Source: Actinomycetota bacterium
Lineage (GTDB): Bacteria > Actinomycetota > Acidimicrobiia > Acidimicrobiales > Iamiaceae
NCBI GenBank assembly: GCA_019639075.1
Contig: JAHBSO010000001.1
Coordinates: 248,001-312,000 of the forward strand
Reading direction: 5' to 3'
Length of the DNA: 64,000 bases
Below are positions 42,186 through 51,260 of the stretch, in pieces (position 1 is the first letter of the stretch; every line of letters begins with the position of its first letter). The notes under the pieces were generated by a model. It was not told the origin of the DNA. It ran no database searches and worked only from the letters and a program-made list of their open reading frames with translations. The translations under genes and the position numbers were made by a program.

Positions 42186-42797
42186 ATGGCGTTCCGACGG
42201 AGCGACGAACGACGGGGGACCCCGGCCGACCTGTTGGTGGTCGGCCTGGGGAACCCCGGCGAGCGCTACGCCCGCACCCGCCACAACGTCGGCGCCGAGG
42301 TCGTCGCGCTGCTGGCCGAACGCCACGGCGGTCGGCTCAAGGCCGGCAAGGAGCGGGCCCTCAGCGACGAGGTCCGCATCGGTCAGCAGCGGGTGGCGCT
42401 CGCCTTCCCGCAGACCTTCTACAACGACTCCGGTCTCGCGGTGGCCGCACTGGTGCGTCGCCACGGCATCACCGACCTCCACCATCTCGTCGTCGTGCAC
42501 GACGAGATGGACCTGCCGGTCGGGAAGCTGAAGGTGAAGGTCGACGGCGGGCTGGCCGGCAACAACGGCCTGAAGTCGATCAAGGCTCACCTGCACACCG
42601 CGGACTTCGTCCGCATCCGCATCGGCATCGGCAAGCCGCCCGGTCGCCAGGAGGGCGTCGACCACGTGCTGCGGCCCCCGTCGAAGGCCGACCGGGCCGA
42701 GCTCGACGTGGCCATCGCCGAGGCGGCCGACGCCGTCGAGGCCATCCTCGCCGAAGGCCCGGAAGCAGCGATGACCCGCTTCAACCAGCGAGCCTGA
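42186..42797 (+). CDS. pth: peptidyl-tRNA hydrolase, His-to-Asn variant
   Basis: Pth recycles peptidyl-tRNA dropped by ribosomes. The 203-residue protein retains GLGNPGERYARTRHNVGAEV (Asn and catalytic His), FPQTFYNDSG and VHDEMDLPVGKLKVK (Asp). The motif usually read GHNGL is GNNGLKSI here: the His corresponding to E. coli His113 is Asn. The main catalytic residues are intact, so activity is expected. The rplY-pth order is conserved in actinobacteria. Confidence 0.94.
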   Translation: MAFRRSDERRGTPADLLVVGLGNPGERYARTRHNVGAEVVALLAERHGGRLKAGKERALSDEVRIGQQRVALAFPQTFYNDSGLAVAALVRRHGITDLHHLVVVHDEMDLPVGKLKVKVDGGLAGNNGLKSIKAHLHTADFVRIRIGIGKPPGRQEGVDHVLRPPSKADRAELDVAIAEAADAVEAILAEGPEAAMTRFNQRA

Positions 42798-42903
42798 GCC
42801 GCTCGTCCGGGGGCGGATGCTACGGTGCCGCCCGACCGGCCCGGACGTCGCAGGGCGCGGAGGCGACGGGTCCCGGGTGGGGGTCCGAGGAGGGATCGAG
42901 CTC

Positions 42904-43467
42904 GTGCAGACCTGTGGCCGTTGCCATACCCCAGTGCCGGTCGGCGAGATGCAATGTCGGTCGTGCGGCACGTTCATCCCCCAGCCTCAGCCGCCGAGCG
43001 GGTTGGCACCCTTCGGTGGCGATCCGGCCCCGGGCCACGGTGCGGCGCCTCCCGGGTACGGCGCGCCCCCGGCCTACGGTGCGGCGCCGCCCGGGTACGG
43101 ACCGCCCCCTGGGTACGGCGCACCTCCGGCGTACGGTGCGGCGCCTCCTGGCTACGGCGCTCCTCCTGGCTACAGCGCGCCTCACGGGTACGGCGCGGTC
43201 CCTCTCGGCTACGGAGCGCCCGTGTACGCGTACGGCCCGCCGAAGTCGAAGGCGGCGGCGGCCGTGCTCGCCTTCTTCCTCGGCATGTTCGGGGCGCACC
43301 GCTTCTACACCGGTCACACCGGGATTGCGGTCACGCAACTGCTCCTCACGCTGCTCCTCTGGTGGACCCTCATCGTGCCGCTCGTCGTCGGGATCTGGGT
43401 GTTCGTCGAGTTCATCATGATCCTCACCGGATCGATCAAGGACAGCTACGGCCGCGACCTCGTCTGA
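42904..43467 (+). CDS. TM2-domain protein with zinc ribbon and PGYGAP repeats
   Basis: A 187-residue membrane protein. The N-terminal zinc ribbon (TCGRCHTPVPVGEMQCRSCG) is followed by a Pro/Gly/Tyr/Ala-rich stretch of APPGYGAP-type repeats (residues 40-115), then a TM2 domain with LAFFLGMFGAHRFYTG and two helices. TM2 proteins with such disordered tails are common in actinobacteria; the function is unclear. GTG 42904 follows GGAGGG. It lies between pth and mfd. Confidence 0.85.
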   Translation: MQTCGRCHTPVPVGEMQCRSCGTFIPQPQPPSGLAPFGGDPAPGHGAAPPGYGAPPAYGAAPPGYGPPPGYGAPPAYGAAPPGYGAPPGYSAPHGYGAVPLGYGAPVYAYGPPKSKAAAAVLAFFLGMFGAHRFYTGHTGIAVTQLLLTLLLWWTLIVPLVVGIWVFVEFIMILTGSIKDSYGRDLV

Positions 43468-43472
43468 GGGAC

Positions 43473-43501
43473 GCACAGTTGGGGTCAGACCCCAACTGTG
43501 C
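43473..43501. repeat. 29-bp perfect palindrome (14-1-14)
   Basis: GCACAGTTGGGGTC and its exact complement GACCCCAACTGTGC flank a single A, right after the TM2 gene stop. The architecture and core match both arms of the inverted repeat at 38567-38658. Possible roles are a terminator or a REP-like element. Confidence 0.8.
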
Positions 43502-43511
43502 ACGCGTCGGC

Positions 43512-43553
43512 GTTTCGACTCCGCTCCGCAAGCTCCGCTCCGCTCAACGAACA
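43512..43553 (-). repeat. GTTGAGCGG...GTCGAAAC-type intergenic repeat
   Basis: The minus strand begins with CTGTTCGTTGAGCGGAGCGG and ends with GTCGAAAC, internally repetitive in GGAGC. Similar dispersed elements are common between genes in actinobacteria. A shorter related stretch (cgctcgacgaacggg) follows at 43568-43582. The function is not known. Confidence 0.5.
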
Positions 43554-43677
43554 GTGGCGCGTGGCTCCGCTCGACGAACGGGAGTCGGGGGATGGGCCGG
43601 TAGCGTGGCTGGGTCCTCGGACCCCCTGGTGATCTGCCGGTGGGGGCCGTCGCCGCGCGTCGCCCACGAAGGATCAC

Positions 43678-46600
43678 ATGGCCCTCACCGATCTCCCGAC
43701 CCTGCTGAAGGACGAGCCGGCGTTGCTCCAGGTGCTGGGGCGCTCGGCCGCGGTGATGGCGGTGCCGGAGCCGGCGCGGCCGATCACGATCGCCGGGCTG
43801 GTCGAGGTCGGGTCCCGTCGGCCGATCCTGGTGGCGTCGCCGTCGACGGCCGATGCCGAGCGGCTGGCCGGCGACCTGGCCACGTTCCTCGGCCCCGATG
43901 CGGTCGAGCTGTTCCCGGCGTGGGAGACCCTGCCGTTCGAGCGGGTGTCGCCGGCGCTGGAGACCATGGGCCGCCGGCTCCGCACGGTGTGGAGGCTGCG
44001 CGACCCCGACCGGGCGCCGGCGGTGGTCGTGGCCCCGGTGCGGGCCCTGGTGCAGCGGCTCGGCCCCGGGATCGAGGACGTCGAGCCGCTCGTCGTCCGG
44101 GCGGGGGAGAGCCACGACCTGGATGCGCTGGCCGAGTGGCTGGGCATGCACGGCTACCGGCGCGAGCCGGTGGTGGAGCACCGCGGCGAGTTCGCGGTGC
44201 GGGGTTCGATCGTCGACGTGTTCGACGCCACGGCCGACGCGCCGGTGCGCATCGACCTGTGGGGCGACGAGGTCGACCGGCTCACCTCCTTCTCGGTGAG
44301 CGACCAGCGCTCGACCGGGGACCTCGACGAGGTCTCGGTGTTCCCGTGCCGCGAGCTGCTGCCGACCGACGCGGTGCGGGCCCGGGCCGAGAAGCTCGTC
44401 GCCGCGGAGCCGTGGGGGCGCGAGCAGTGGGAGCGGCTGGCCGAGGGTCAGATCTTCGACGGCATGGAGAGCTGGCTGCCCTGGCTGGTCGACGACGAGC
44501 GGACGATCGTCGACCTCGTCCCCGACGGCGGGCTGGCGCTGGTGGTCGAGCCGAGGCGGCTGCGGGACCGGGCGGCCGACCTGCTGGCCGAGGAGGAGGA
44601 CCTCGCCGCCTCCCTCGCCAGGACGTGGGAGGTCGGCCACGACCGGGGCTTCCCGCAGCTGCACGCCGCGTTCGACACCCTGTTCGCGTCGTCGAAGCTC
44701 CCGGTCTGGACGATGACGGTCACCCCCGACGGTCCGGACGTCGCGACCGTGGCGGCCACCGGGTGGAACCCCGTGGTCGGCGACGGCGAGGCGCTCGTGC
44801 GCCAGCTCCACGACCTCCTCGGCCAGAGCTACCGGATCGTGGTTGCGGCCGACGGCGAGGGCTCGGCCCAGCGGTTGCGCGACCTGCTCCGCGACCGCGG
44901 TTTCGACCTCCCGGTCGAGGTCGGCGCGCTGGAGCGGGGCTGCGTGCTGACCGGCCCGAAGCTGGCGGTGCTGGCCGAGCCCGACGTGACCGGCCGCCGG
45001 CGCACCCACCGTGCCCCCAGGCCCCGCAAGCGCGACACGGTCGGGTTCTTCGACGGCCTCACCGTCGGCGACCACGTCGTGCACCACCAGCACGGCGTCG
45101 CCCGCTACGCCGGCATGGTGAAGCGGGCCCTCGGCGGGGTCGAGCGCGACTACCTCCTGCTGGAGTACCGGGGCGACGACAAGCTCTACGTCCCGAGCGA
45201 TCAGATCGACGCCGTCCGCCACTACACCGGTGGCGACAGCCCCACGCTGTCGCGCCTGGGTGGCGGCGACTGGGCGAAGACCAAGGCGCGGGTGAAGTCC
45301 GAGGTCCAGGCCGTGGCCCAGGAGCTGGTGGTGCTGTACCAGAAGCGCCTGCACAGCCCCGGCCACGCGTTCCCGGAGGACACGCCGTGGCAGCGCGAGT
45401 TGGAGGACTCCTTCCCGTACCGGGAGACGCCCGACCAGCTCAAGGCCATCGAGGAGGTCAAGGCCGACATGGAGCTCGACCGCCCGATGGACCGGCTGGT
45501 CTGCGGCGATGTCGGCTTCGGCAAGACCGAGGTGGCGCTGCGGGCGGCCTTCAAGGCGGTGCAGGACGGCAAGCAGGTGGCGGTGCTGGTGCCGACGACG
45601 CTGCTCGCCACGCAGCACTTCCAGACCTTCAGCGACCGCTTCGCGGCGTTCCCGGTGCGGGTGGAGGTGCTCAGCCGGTTCCTCACCGCGGCGCAGGCCC
45701 GCGAGGTGGCCGAGGGGGTGCGCACCGGCGACGTCGACGTGGTGATCGGCACCCACCGGCTCCTGTCCCAGGACGTGCAGTTCAAGGAGCTCGGCCTGCT
45801 CGTGGTCGACGAGGAGCAGCGGTTCGGCGTGTCGCACAAGGAGCAGATCAAGCAGCTCGCCACCGACGTCGACGTCCTCACGCTGTCGGCCACGCCGATC
45901 CCTCGCACGCTCGAGCTCAGCCTCACCGGCATCCGCGACCTCACCCTCCTCAACACGCCGCCGGCCGAGCGCCAGCCGATCCTCACCTACGTCGGCGAGT
46001 ACGACGACCGGGCCGTGGCCGAGGCGATCCGGCGCGAGCTGCTGCGGGAGGGCCAGGTGTTCTTCGTGCACAACCGCGTGCGCGACATCGAGGACTGCGC
46101 CCGCCACCTCCGCGAGCTGGTGCCCGAGGCTCGCGTCGCCGTCGCCCACGGGCAGATGGACGAGGGCACCCTCGAGAAGGTCGTCCTCGACTTCTGGGAG
46201 GGCGAGTTCGACGTGCTCGTCTGCACCACGATCATCGAGTCGGGCATCGACATGCCGACCGTGAACACGCTCGTCGTCGACCGGGCCGACCGCCTGGGAC
46301 TGGGCCAGCTCCACCAGCTCCGTGGTCGCGTCGGCCGCTCGGGGCAGCGGGCCTACGCGTACCTGTTCCACCCCCGCGACGTCAGCCTCTCCGAGGAGGC
46401 CTACGAGCGCCTGAAGACGATCGGCGAGGCCACCGAGCTGGGCTCGGGCTTCCGGATCGCCATGCGCGACCTCGAGATCCGCGGCGCGGGCACGCTCCTC
46501 GGCACCGGTCAGAGCGGCCACATCGCGGCCGTGGGCTACGACCTCTACGTGTCGATGGTGCACGAGGCGGTGCAGGAGCTGAAGGGCGAACCGGTGAAGG

Positions 46601-47061
46601 AGCCGGCCGAGGTGAAGCTCGACCTCCCGCTCGACGCTCACCTGGAGGAGAGCTACGTCCCGAAGGAGGAGCTGCGGCTGGAGGCCTACCGGCGTCTGGC
46701 CGAGGTCACCTCCGACGCGGAGGTCGACGACATTCGGGCCGAGTGGGAGGACCGCTACGGCCCGGTGCCCGAGCCGGCGGCGAAGCTGCTCGACGTGGCC
46801 CGTCTGCGGGCCGAGGCCCACCGGCTCGGCGTGCGGGAGATCAACGTCACCAAGGGCCCGGCGTTCGGCGGTCCGGCGTGGACGGCGCGGGTGTCGCCGT
46901 TGAAGCTCAAGACCAGCCAGACGATCCGGCTCGCCCGCCTGTTCAAGGGTGCGGTCTACAAGGAGGACCAGGAGCTGGTGATCTTCCCGATCCCCAAGAC
47001 CCCGGATCTGGCCGGCACCATCGTCGACCTCCTCCGCCAACTGGTGCCGCCGGCCGAGTGA
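43678..47061 (+). CDS. mfd: transcription-repair coupling factor Mfd
   Basis: Mfd removes RNA polymerase stalled at DNA damage and recruits UvrA. The 1127-residue protein has the UvrB-like N-terminal module ([14 protein letters not shown]), the RNAP-interacting CarD-like domain ([18 protein letters not shown]), the RecG-like translocase with Walker [19 protein letters not shown] box [21 protein letters not shown] and [13 protein letters not shown], and the TRCF C-terminal domain. ATG 43678 follows AAGGA; TAGCGT at 43601-43606 may be its promoter. The length is standard. Confidence 0.98.
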   Translation: MALTDLPTLLKDEPALLQVLGRSAAVMAVPEPARPITIAGLVEVGSRRPILVASPSTADAERLAGDLATFLGPDAVELFPAWETLPFERVSPALETMGRRLRTVWRLRDPDRAPAVVVAPVRALVQRLGPGIEDVEPLVVRAGESHDLDALAEWLGMHGYRREPVVEHRGEFAVRGSIVDVFDATADAPVRIDLWGDEVDRLTSFSVSDQRSTGDLDEVSVFPCRELLPTDAVRARAEKLVAAEPWGREQWERLAEGQIFDGMESWLPWLVDDERTIVDLVPDGGLALVVEPRRLRDRAADLLAEEEDLAASLARTWEVGHDRGFPQLHAAFDTLFASSKLPVWTMTVTPDGPDVATVAATGWNPVVGDGEALVRQLHDLLGQSYRIVVAADGEGSAQRLRDLLRDRGFDLPVEVGALERGCVLTGPKLAVLAEPDVTGRRRTHRAPRPRKRDTVGFFDGLTVGDHVVHHQHGVARYAGMVKRALGGVERDYLLLEYRGDDKLYVPSDQIDAVRHYTGGDSPTLSRLGGGDWAKTKARVKSEVQAVAQELVVLYQKRLHSPGHAFPEDTPWQRELEDSFPYRETPDQLKAIEEVKADMELDRPMDRLVCGDVGFGKTEVALRAAFKAVQDGKQVAVLVPTTLLATQHFQTFSDRFAAFPVRVEVLSRFLTAAQAREVAEGVRTGDVDVVIGTHRLLSQDVQFKELGLLVVDEEQRFGVSHKEQIKQLATDVDVLTLSATPIPRTLELSLTGIRDLTLLNTPPAERQPILTYVGEYDDRAVAEAIRRELLREGQVFFVHNRVRDIEDCARHLRELVPEARVAVAHGQMDEGTLEKVVLDFWEGEFDVLVCTTIIESGIDMPTVNTLVVDRADRLGLGQLHQLRGRVGRSGQRAYAYLFHPRDVSLSEEAYERLKTIGEATELGSGFRIAMRDLEIRGAGTLLGTGQSGHIAAVGYDLYVSMVHEAVQELKGEPVKEPAEVKLDLPLDAHLEESYVPKEELRLEAYRRLAEVTSDAEVDDIRAEWEDRYGPVPEPAAKLLDVARLRAEAHRLGVREINVTKGPAFGGPAWTARVSPLKLKTSQTIRLARLFKGAVYKEDQELVIFPIPKTPDLAGTIVDLLRQLVPPAE

Positions 47062-47079
47062 TCGGGCGGCCGACGGTCC

Positions 47080-47838
47080 TCAGCCGTCGCCGTCGATCAT
47101 CTCGCGCAGCTCGTACCGCCACCGCTGGAGGTCGCCGAACACCGAGCCGAACGGCGGGCGGCGGTCGACCGACAGGTAGACCTCGTAGCGACCCACGACG
47201 TAGAGGAGCGCGTTCCGGTCGCCCATGCTGGCGATCTTGACCCCGCTCCAGTCGTCGAGCGGGAGGGTGGAGTTGGCCTCCATGCACAGATCGAGCAGGT
47301 GGGTGTGGGCCGCGTCGACGGCCTTCGCATGGTCGCGGAACCCCGACACGACGATGTCGATCGGTGGGTCGACGTCCTCGTTCCGCAGGTGGCTCGCCCC
47401 GTCGAAGCCGGCCATCTTCCACGCCCCGATGGCCTGGTCGTTGGCGTACACGTCCACGAGGCGGAGCACGCCCTCGAGGTCGTCGGCGCCGTAGTCGTCG
47501 CGGGTCGCGCCCTCCAGGAGCTCGGACCCCTCGTCGATCCAGTCCTCGGTCGGTTCCTCCGACTGCTCGAGGAAGGTGAACAGCGGCTGTTCCTGGGCCA
47601 TCTCCAGGCAGTCGTGCCACGGCAGGCCGCCGTTGGTGATCGCCGAGCGGGCCTCGATGGCCGCGGTGACCGCGAAGAGCCGCTCGGTGCTGGTGCGGGG
47701 TTGCTCGAAGGTCCGGGGCACCGTCTGGTCGGTGGGATCGGTGGCAGCGGGGGCCGAGGACGAGCACGACGCGAGCACGACGGCGAACGCCAGCACCGCG
47801 GCACCGGGGACGCGCCGGCGGGAGGGTCGGGTTCGCAC
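47080..47838 (-). CDS. hypothetical lipoprotein
   Basis: I do not recognise the family. The 252-residue protein has a signal peptide (RRRVPGAAVLAFAVVLASC) with lipobox LASC, a short Thr/Pro-rich linker and a helical mature domain with three cysteines, of which DCLEMAQEQ and DLCMEANST may pair. It is probably an outer-surface lipoprotein. The GTG at 47838 overlaps its GGAGG, so a start slightly downstream is possible. It is convergent with mfd and divergent from the M23 peptidase gene. Confidence 0.65.
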   Translation of the reverse strand: MRTRPSRRRVPGAAVLAFAVVLASCSSSAPAATDPTDQTVPRTFEQPRTSTERLFAVTAAIEARSAITNGGLPWHDCLEMAQEQPLFTFLEQSEEPTEDWIDEGSELLEGATRDDYGADDLEGVLRLVDVYANDQAIGAWKMAGFDGASHLRNEDVDPPIDIVVSGFRDHAKAVDAAHTHLLDLCMEANSTLPLDDWSGVKIASMGDRNALLYVVGRYEVYLSVDRRPPFGSVFGDLQRWRYELREMIDGDG

Positions 47839-47900
47839 CTCCTGACGGTCGGCCCGGACGCGGAGTCCTTGAGTTCTTCGTCACCCCGCCGACCAATGAT

Positions 47901-47916
47901 GTTGCCGTTGGTTTAC
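47901..47916 (-). promoter_or_regulatory. candidate MtrA-like box before the M23 gene
   Basis: Minus-strand GTAAA-CCAACG-GCAAC, two half-sites with an 11-bp period, matches the site at 35898-35913 in 13 of 16 bases. A further GTTACG at 47920-47925 lies next to it. The stretch is unusually AT-rich for this window. Confidence 0.45.
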
Positions 47917-47998
47917 ATTGTTACGGTTTCTTGACGACCTCTCCCGGTTCGGCGCCAGCGACGGCGGCCGGACCGCATCCCCGGAAAGGACCGAACCC

Positions 47999-49246
47999 GT
48001 GCGCTCCCGCCGCAAGTTCGCGCTCTCCATCGCCCTCACCGCCGCGCTGGCCTCGACCCTGCTGCTGCCCGTGCGTCCCGCCGCCGCGCAGGCCGCCGGG
48101 ACGACCCGCGCCATCTGCTTCCCCGTCGAGGGGTCGGTCAGCTACACCGACACGTGGGGTGCGCCCCGCAGCGGCGGCCGCACGCACCAGGGCACCGACC
48201 TGATGGGTTCCAAGATGCAGAAGCTGCTGTCGACCGTCGACGGCACCGTCGTGCGCCTCAGCTACCAGAACACCAGCATCTCGGGGAACTACGTCTACAT
48301 CCGTGACGCCGACGGCTGGGTCTACGTCTACCTGCACATGAACAACGACCGGCCCGGCACCGACGACGGGCAGGCCTCCTACGACCAGGTGTTCGCCCCG
48401 GGCCTGGAGGTCGGCACCAAGGTCGCCGCCGGGGAGTTCATCGGGTACCTGGGCGACTCGGGCAACGCCGAGGACGCCGGCGCCCACCTCCACTTCGAGC
48501 TCCACCAGCCGAGCACCGCCACCTGGGGCACCGCGATCAACCCGTACCCGTCCGTCCGGGGCGCGTGGAAGTGCCCGACGCTCCCGGCCGGCACCGGCGA
48601 GGGCCTCACCACCGCCTGGCGCCCGTTCGCGACGCCGACGTCGTTCGTCCAGCGTCAGACCGCCGACTTCTTCGGCCGTGCGCCCCAGGGCACCGAGCTG
48701 GCCACCTACACCGGCATGTTCGACAACGGTTCCCAGGGGGCCGCCGTGATCGACCGGGTGATGCGCAACCCGCGGGTGTACGACACCCTCAACCCGATCG
48801 TGCGGATGTACGCGGCCTGGCTCGGCCGTCGACCCACCATGGCCGAGTTCGAGGTGGCACGGAACCTGGCCTGGTCGGGGGTGCCGGTCGACAAGGTCGC
48901 CAGCCGGATGCTGATCGACTCGGGGGCGAAGTCGCTCACCACCGAGGAGTTCGCCACCCAGCTCATCGAGAACGCCACCGGCCGCCCGATCACCTCCGCC
49001 GAGCTCGACTTCGTCGTGGCGCTCCGCCGGCAGGGCTACCTGATGTCGCAGCTCGTGGTCGCGGTGTCGGAGGCCGCGCAGTTCCGGTCCGACACGGCGC
49101 CGCTCGTCCGCCTGACCGTGACCTACGGGACGATGCGCGACCGCATGCCCGACGACAACACCACCGCCAAGTGGCTCGGCCGTACCAGCGCCGATCTGGC
49201 CCACGCCATCGTCACGTCGGACGAGTACCGCCGCCGGGTCAGCTGA
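47999..49246 (+). CDS. secreted M23 peptidase-like protein with DUF4214-type repeats
   Basis: A 415-residue secreted protein. A Sec signal peptide (about residues 1-32, KFALSIALTAALASTLLLPV, ending PAAAQA) is followed by an M23 (lysostaphin-like) domain: GRTHQGTDLMGS supplies the HxxxD zinc ligands and AGAHLHFELHQ the HxH. The C-terminal 200 residues contain DUF4214-like helical repeats (YAAWLGRRPTMAEFEVA and similar), frequent in Acidimicrobiia surface proteins. It probably cuts or binds peptidoglycan. GTG 47999 follows AAAGGA and places the signal peptide at the N-terminus. Confidence 0.88.
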   Translation: MRSRRKFALSIALTAALASTLLLPVRPAAAQAAGTTRAICFPVEGSVSYTDTWGAPRSGGRTHQGTDLMGSKMQKLLSTVDGTVVRLSYQNTSISGNYVYIRDADGWVYVYLHMNNDRPGTDDGQASYDQVFAPGLEVGTKVAAGEFIGYLGDSGNAEDAGAHLHFELHQPSTATWGTAINPYPSVRGAWKCPTLPAGTGEGLTTAWRPFATPTSFVQRQTADFFGRAPQGTELATYTGMFDNGSQGAAVIDRVMRNPRVYDTLNPIVRMYAAWLGRRPTMAEFEVARNLAWSGVPVDKVASRMLIDSGAKSLTTEEFATQLIENATGRPITSAELDFVVALRRQGYLMSQLVVAVSEAAQFRSDTAPLVRLTVTYGTMRDRMPDDNTTAKWLGRTSADLAHAIVTSDEYRRRVS

Positions 49247-49252
49247 CCGCGG

Positions 49253-51208
49253 CTACCAGATCGAGACCCGCTCGTCCTCGGGCAGGTGCAGCTCGTCGTC
49301 GGTGTCGACGGCGAACGCCTCGTGGAAGGCGTCGATGTTGCGGACGATCTGGTTGCACCGGAACTCCGGTGGTGAGTGCGGGTCGATGGCCAGGAGTCGG
49401 ACGACCTCGGCGTCGCGCGACTTCGAACGCCACGCCTGGGCCCACGCCCAGAAGAAGCGCTGATCGCCGGTGAGCTCGTCGACCACCGGTGGTTCGGCCC
49501 CGTCGAGCGACAGCTTGTAGGCCTGGTGGGCGATCTGGAGCCCGCCGAGGTCGCCGATGTTCTCGCCCACGGTGAACGCGCCGTTGACCTGGTGGCCGGG
49601 CGCCTGCGCCGGTTCGAGCTCGTCGTACTGCGCGATCAGCTTCGCCGTGCGTTCCTCGAACGCGGCCCGGTCGTCGTCGGTCCACCAGTCGGCGAGCGCC
49701 CCGGTGCCGTCGAAGCGAGAGCCCTGGTCGTCGAAGCCGTGACCGATCTCGTGGCCGATGACGGCGCCGATGGCGCCGTAGTTGACGGCGTCGTCGGCGG
49801 TGGGGTCGAAGAACGGGGGCTGGAGGATCGCGGCCGGGAACACGATCTCGTTCATGGTCGGGTTGTAGTAGGCGTTCACCGTCTGGGGGCTCATGAACCA
49901 CTCGCCCCGGTCGACCGGGCCGCCGACCCGGCCGAGATGGCGGTCGACCTCGAACGACGCCGCCCGACGCAGGTTGCCGACGAGGTCGTCGGCCCGGATC
50001 TCCAGGCCCGAGTAGTCGCGCCACTCGTCGGGGTAGCCGATCTTCGGCGTGAACCTCGCCAGCTTCACCAGCGCCCGCTCCTTGGTGGCGTCGGTCATCC
50101 ACGGCAGGTCGATGATGCTGCGCCGGTAGGCCTCGAGCAGGTTGTCGACCAGCGCCAGCATCTGCTCCTTCGCCTCGGCGGGGAAGTGGCGGGCCACGTA
50201 GAGCTTGCCGAGCGCCTCGCCGAGCGAGCCCTCGACCACCCCGACCGCGCGCTTCCAACGCGCCCGCAGTTCCTCGGCGCCGGTGAGCACGCGGCCGTAG
50301 AAGGCGAACTGCTCGTCGACGAACCGGCTGCTGAGCGCCGACGACGCGTCGTGGACCACCTGCCAGGTGAGCCACAGCTTCCAGTCGTCGAGCGGGACCT
50401 CGCGCAGCGCCGCGTCGAACCCTTCGAAGAAGTCGGGCTCGCGCACGATCGGGTGGTCGAGGATCGCCGGGTCGGCGTCGAGGCCCTCGAGCCAGACCGA
50501 CCACGGGAAGGTGGGCACCAGCGCGTCGAGGCCGGCCCGGTCGACCGGGTTGTAGGTGCCGTTGGCGTCCCGGTCGCGCACGTTGTCCCAGTGGCCCTTC
50601 GCCAGGCGGGTCTCGAGCGCCATCACCCGGTCGGCCGCGGCCGCCGGATCGTCGACCCCGACGAGCGCGAGGGTGGCGGCCACGTGGTCGACGTAGGCGG
50701 CCCGGATCTCGGCGAACTGGTCCTCCCGGTAGAACGCCTCGTCGGGCAGGCCGAGCCCGTCCTGGGTGAGGTACAGCCCGTAGTGCTCCGGGTCCTTGGC
50801 GTCGGGGTAGACGGCGAGCGCGAACGCGCCGGGCCCACCGTCGCGCACCAGGCGGCCGAGCAGCCGGGCGAGGTCGTCGATCGACGCGACGGCATCGATC
50901 GCAGCCAGGTCGTCGCCGATGGGGGAGACGTCGAGCGCTTCGATGCGATCCTCGTCGAGGAAGCTGGCGTACAGGTCGCCGACCTGCTGGGCCTCGCTGC
51001 CCGGCTCGGAGGACCGGCTCCGCAGGTCGTCGAGCAGGTCGCGCACCCGCTCCTCGGACCGGTCCCGCAGGCGGTGGAACGTGCCGTCACTCGCCCGGTC
51101 GTCGGGGATGACGGCCCGCTCCAGCCAGGTGCCGTTGACGTGGCGGAACAGGTCGTCCTGCACGCGGACGTCGGGGTTGCGTTCGGTGAGGTCGATCCCG
51201 GAAGCCAT
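49253..51208 (-). CDS. pepO: M13-family zinc metallopeptidase (PepO/neprilysin type)
   Basis: A 651-residue M13 endopeptidase. The zinc site GAVIGHEIGHGFDDQG (His486, Glu487 and His490) and the third ligand in GENIGDLGG (Glu549) are intact, as are the substrate-binding VNAYYNPTMNEIVFPA and the end RCNQIVRNIDAFHEAF. No signal peptide is seen, so it acts in the cytosol or leaves by another route. ATG 51208 follows TAGGGT at 51216-51221. It is divergent from the ABC exporter by 52 bp. Confidence 0.94.
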   Translation of the reverse strand: MASGIDLTERNPDVRVQDDLFRHVNGTWLERAVIPDDRASDGTFHRLRDRSEERVRDLLDDLRSRSSEPGSEAQQVGDLYASFLDEDRIEALDVSPIGDDLAAIDAVASIDDLARLLGRLVRDGGPGAFALAVYPDAKDPEHYGLYLTQDGLGLPDEAFYREDQFAEIRAAYVDHVAATLALVGVDDPAAAADRVMALETRLAKGHWDNVRDRDANGTYNPVDRAGLDALVPTFPWSVWLEGLDADPAILDHPIVREPDFFEGFDAALREVPLDDWKLWLTWQVVHDASSALSSRFVDEQFAFYGRVLTGAEELRARWKRAVGVVEGSLGEALGKLYVARHFPAEAKEQMLALVDNLLEAYRRSIIDLPWMTDATKERALVKLARFTPKIGYPDEWRDYSGLEIRADDLVGNLRRAASFEVDRHLGRVGGPVDRGEWFMSPQTVNAYYNPTMNEIVFPAAILQPPFFDPTADDAVNYGAIGAVIGHEIGHGFDDQGSRFDGTGALADWWTDDDRAAFEERTAKLIAQYDELEPAQAPGHQVNGAFTVGENIGDLGGLQIAHQAYKLSLDGAEPPVVDELTGDQRFFWAWAQAWRSKSRDAEVVRLLAIDPHSPPEFRCNQIVRNIDAFHEAFAVDTDDELHLPEDERVSIW

Positions 51209-51215
51209 GTTCGGG

Positions 51216-51253
51216 ACCCTACCGGTCGGGTCCGACATCGAGGTCGGTACCCT
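51216..51253. promoter_or_regulatory. divergent -10-like hexamers for pepO and ABC exporter
   Basis: In the 52-bp gap, minus-strand TAGGGT (51216-51221) ends seven bases before the pepO ATG, and plus-strand TACCCT (51248-51253) ends seven bases before the exporter ATG. The two promoters are back to back, so their -35 regions overlap. Confidence 0.5.
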
Positions 51254-51260
51254 CCACGCC

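Noticed and set aside
42820..47040. 1406-codon minus-strand open frame opposite mfd
   Set aside because: Very long but composed of His/Arg/Val/Gly-rich shadow sequence; Mfd on the other strand has all family motifs.
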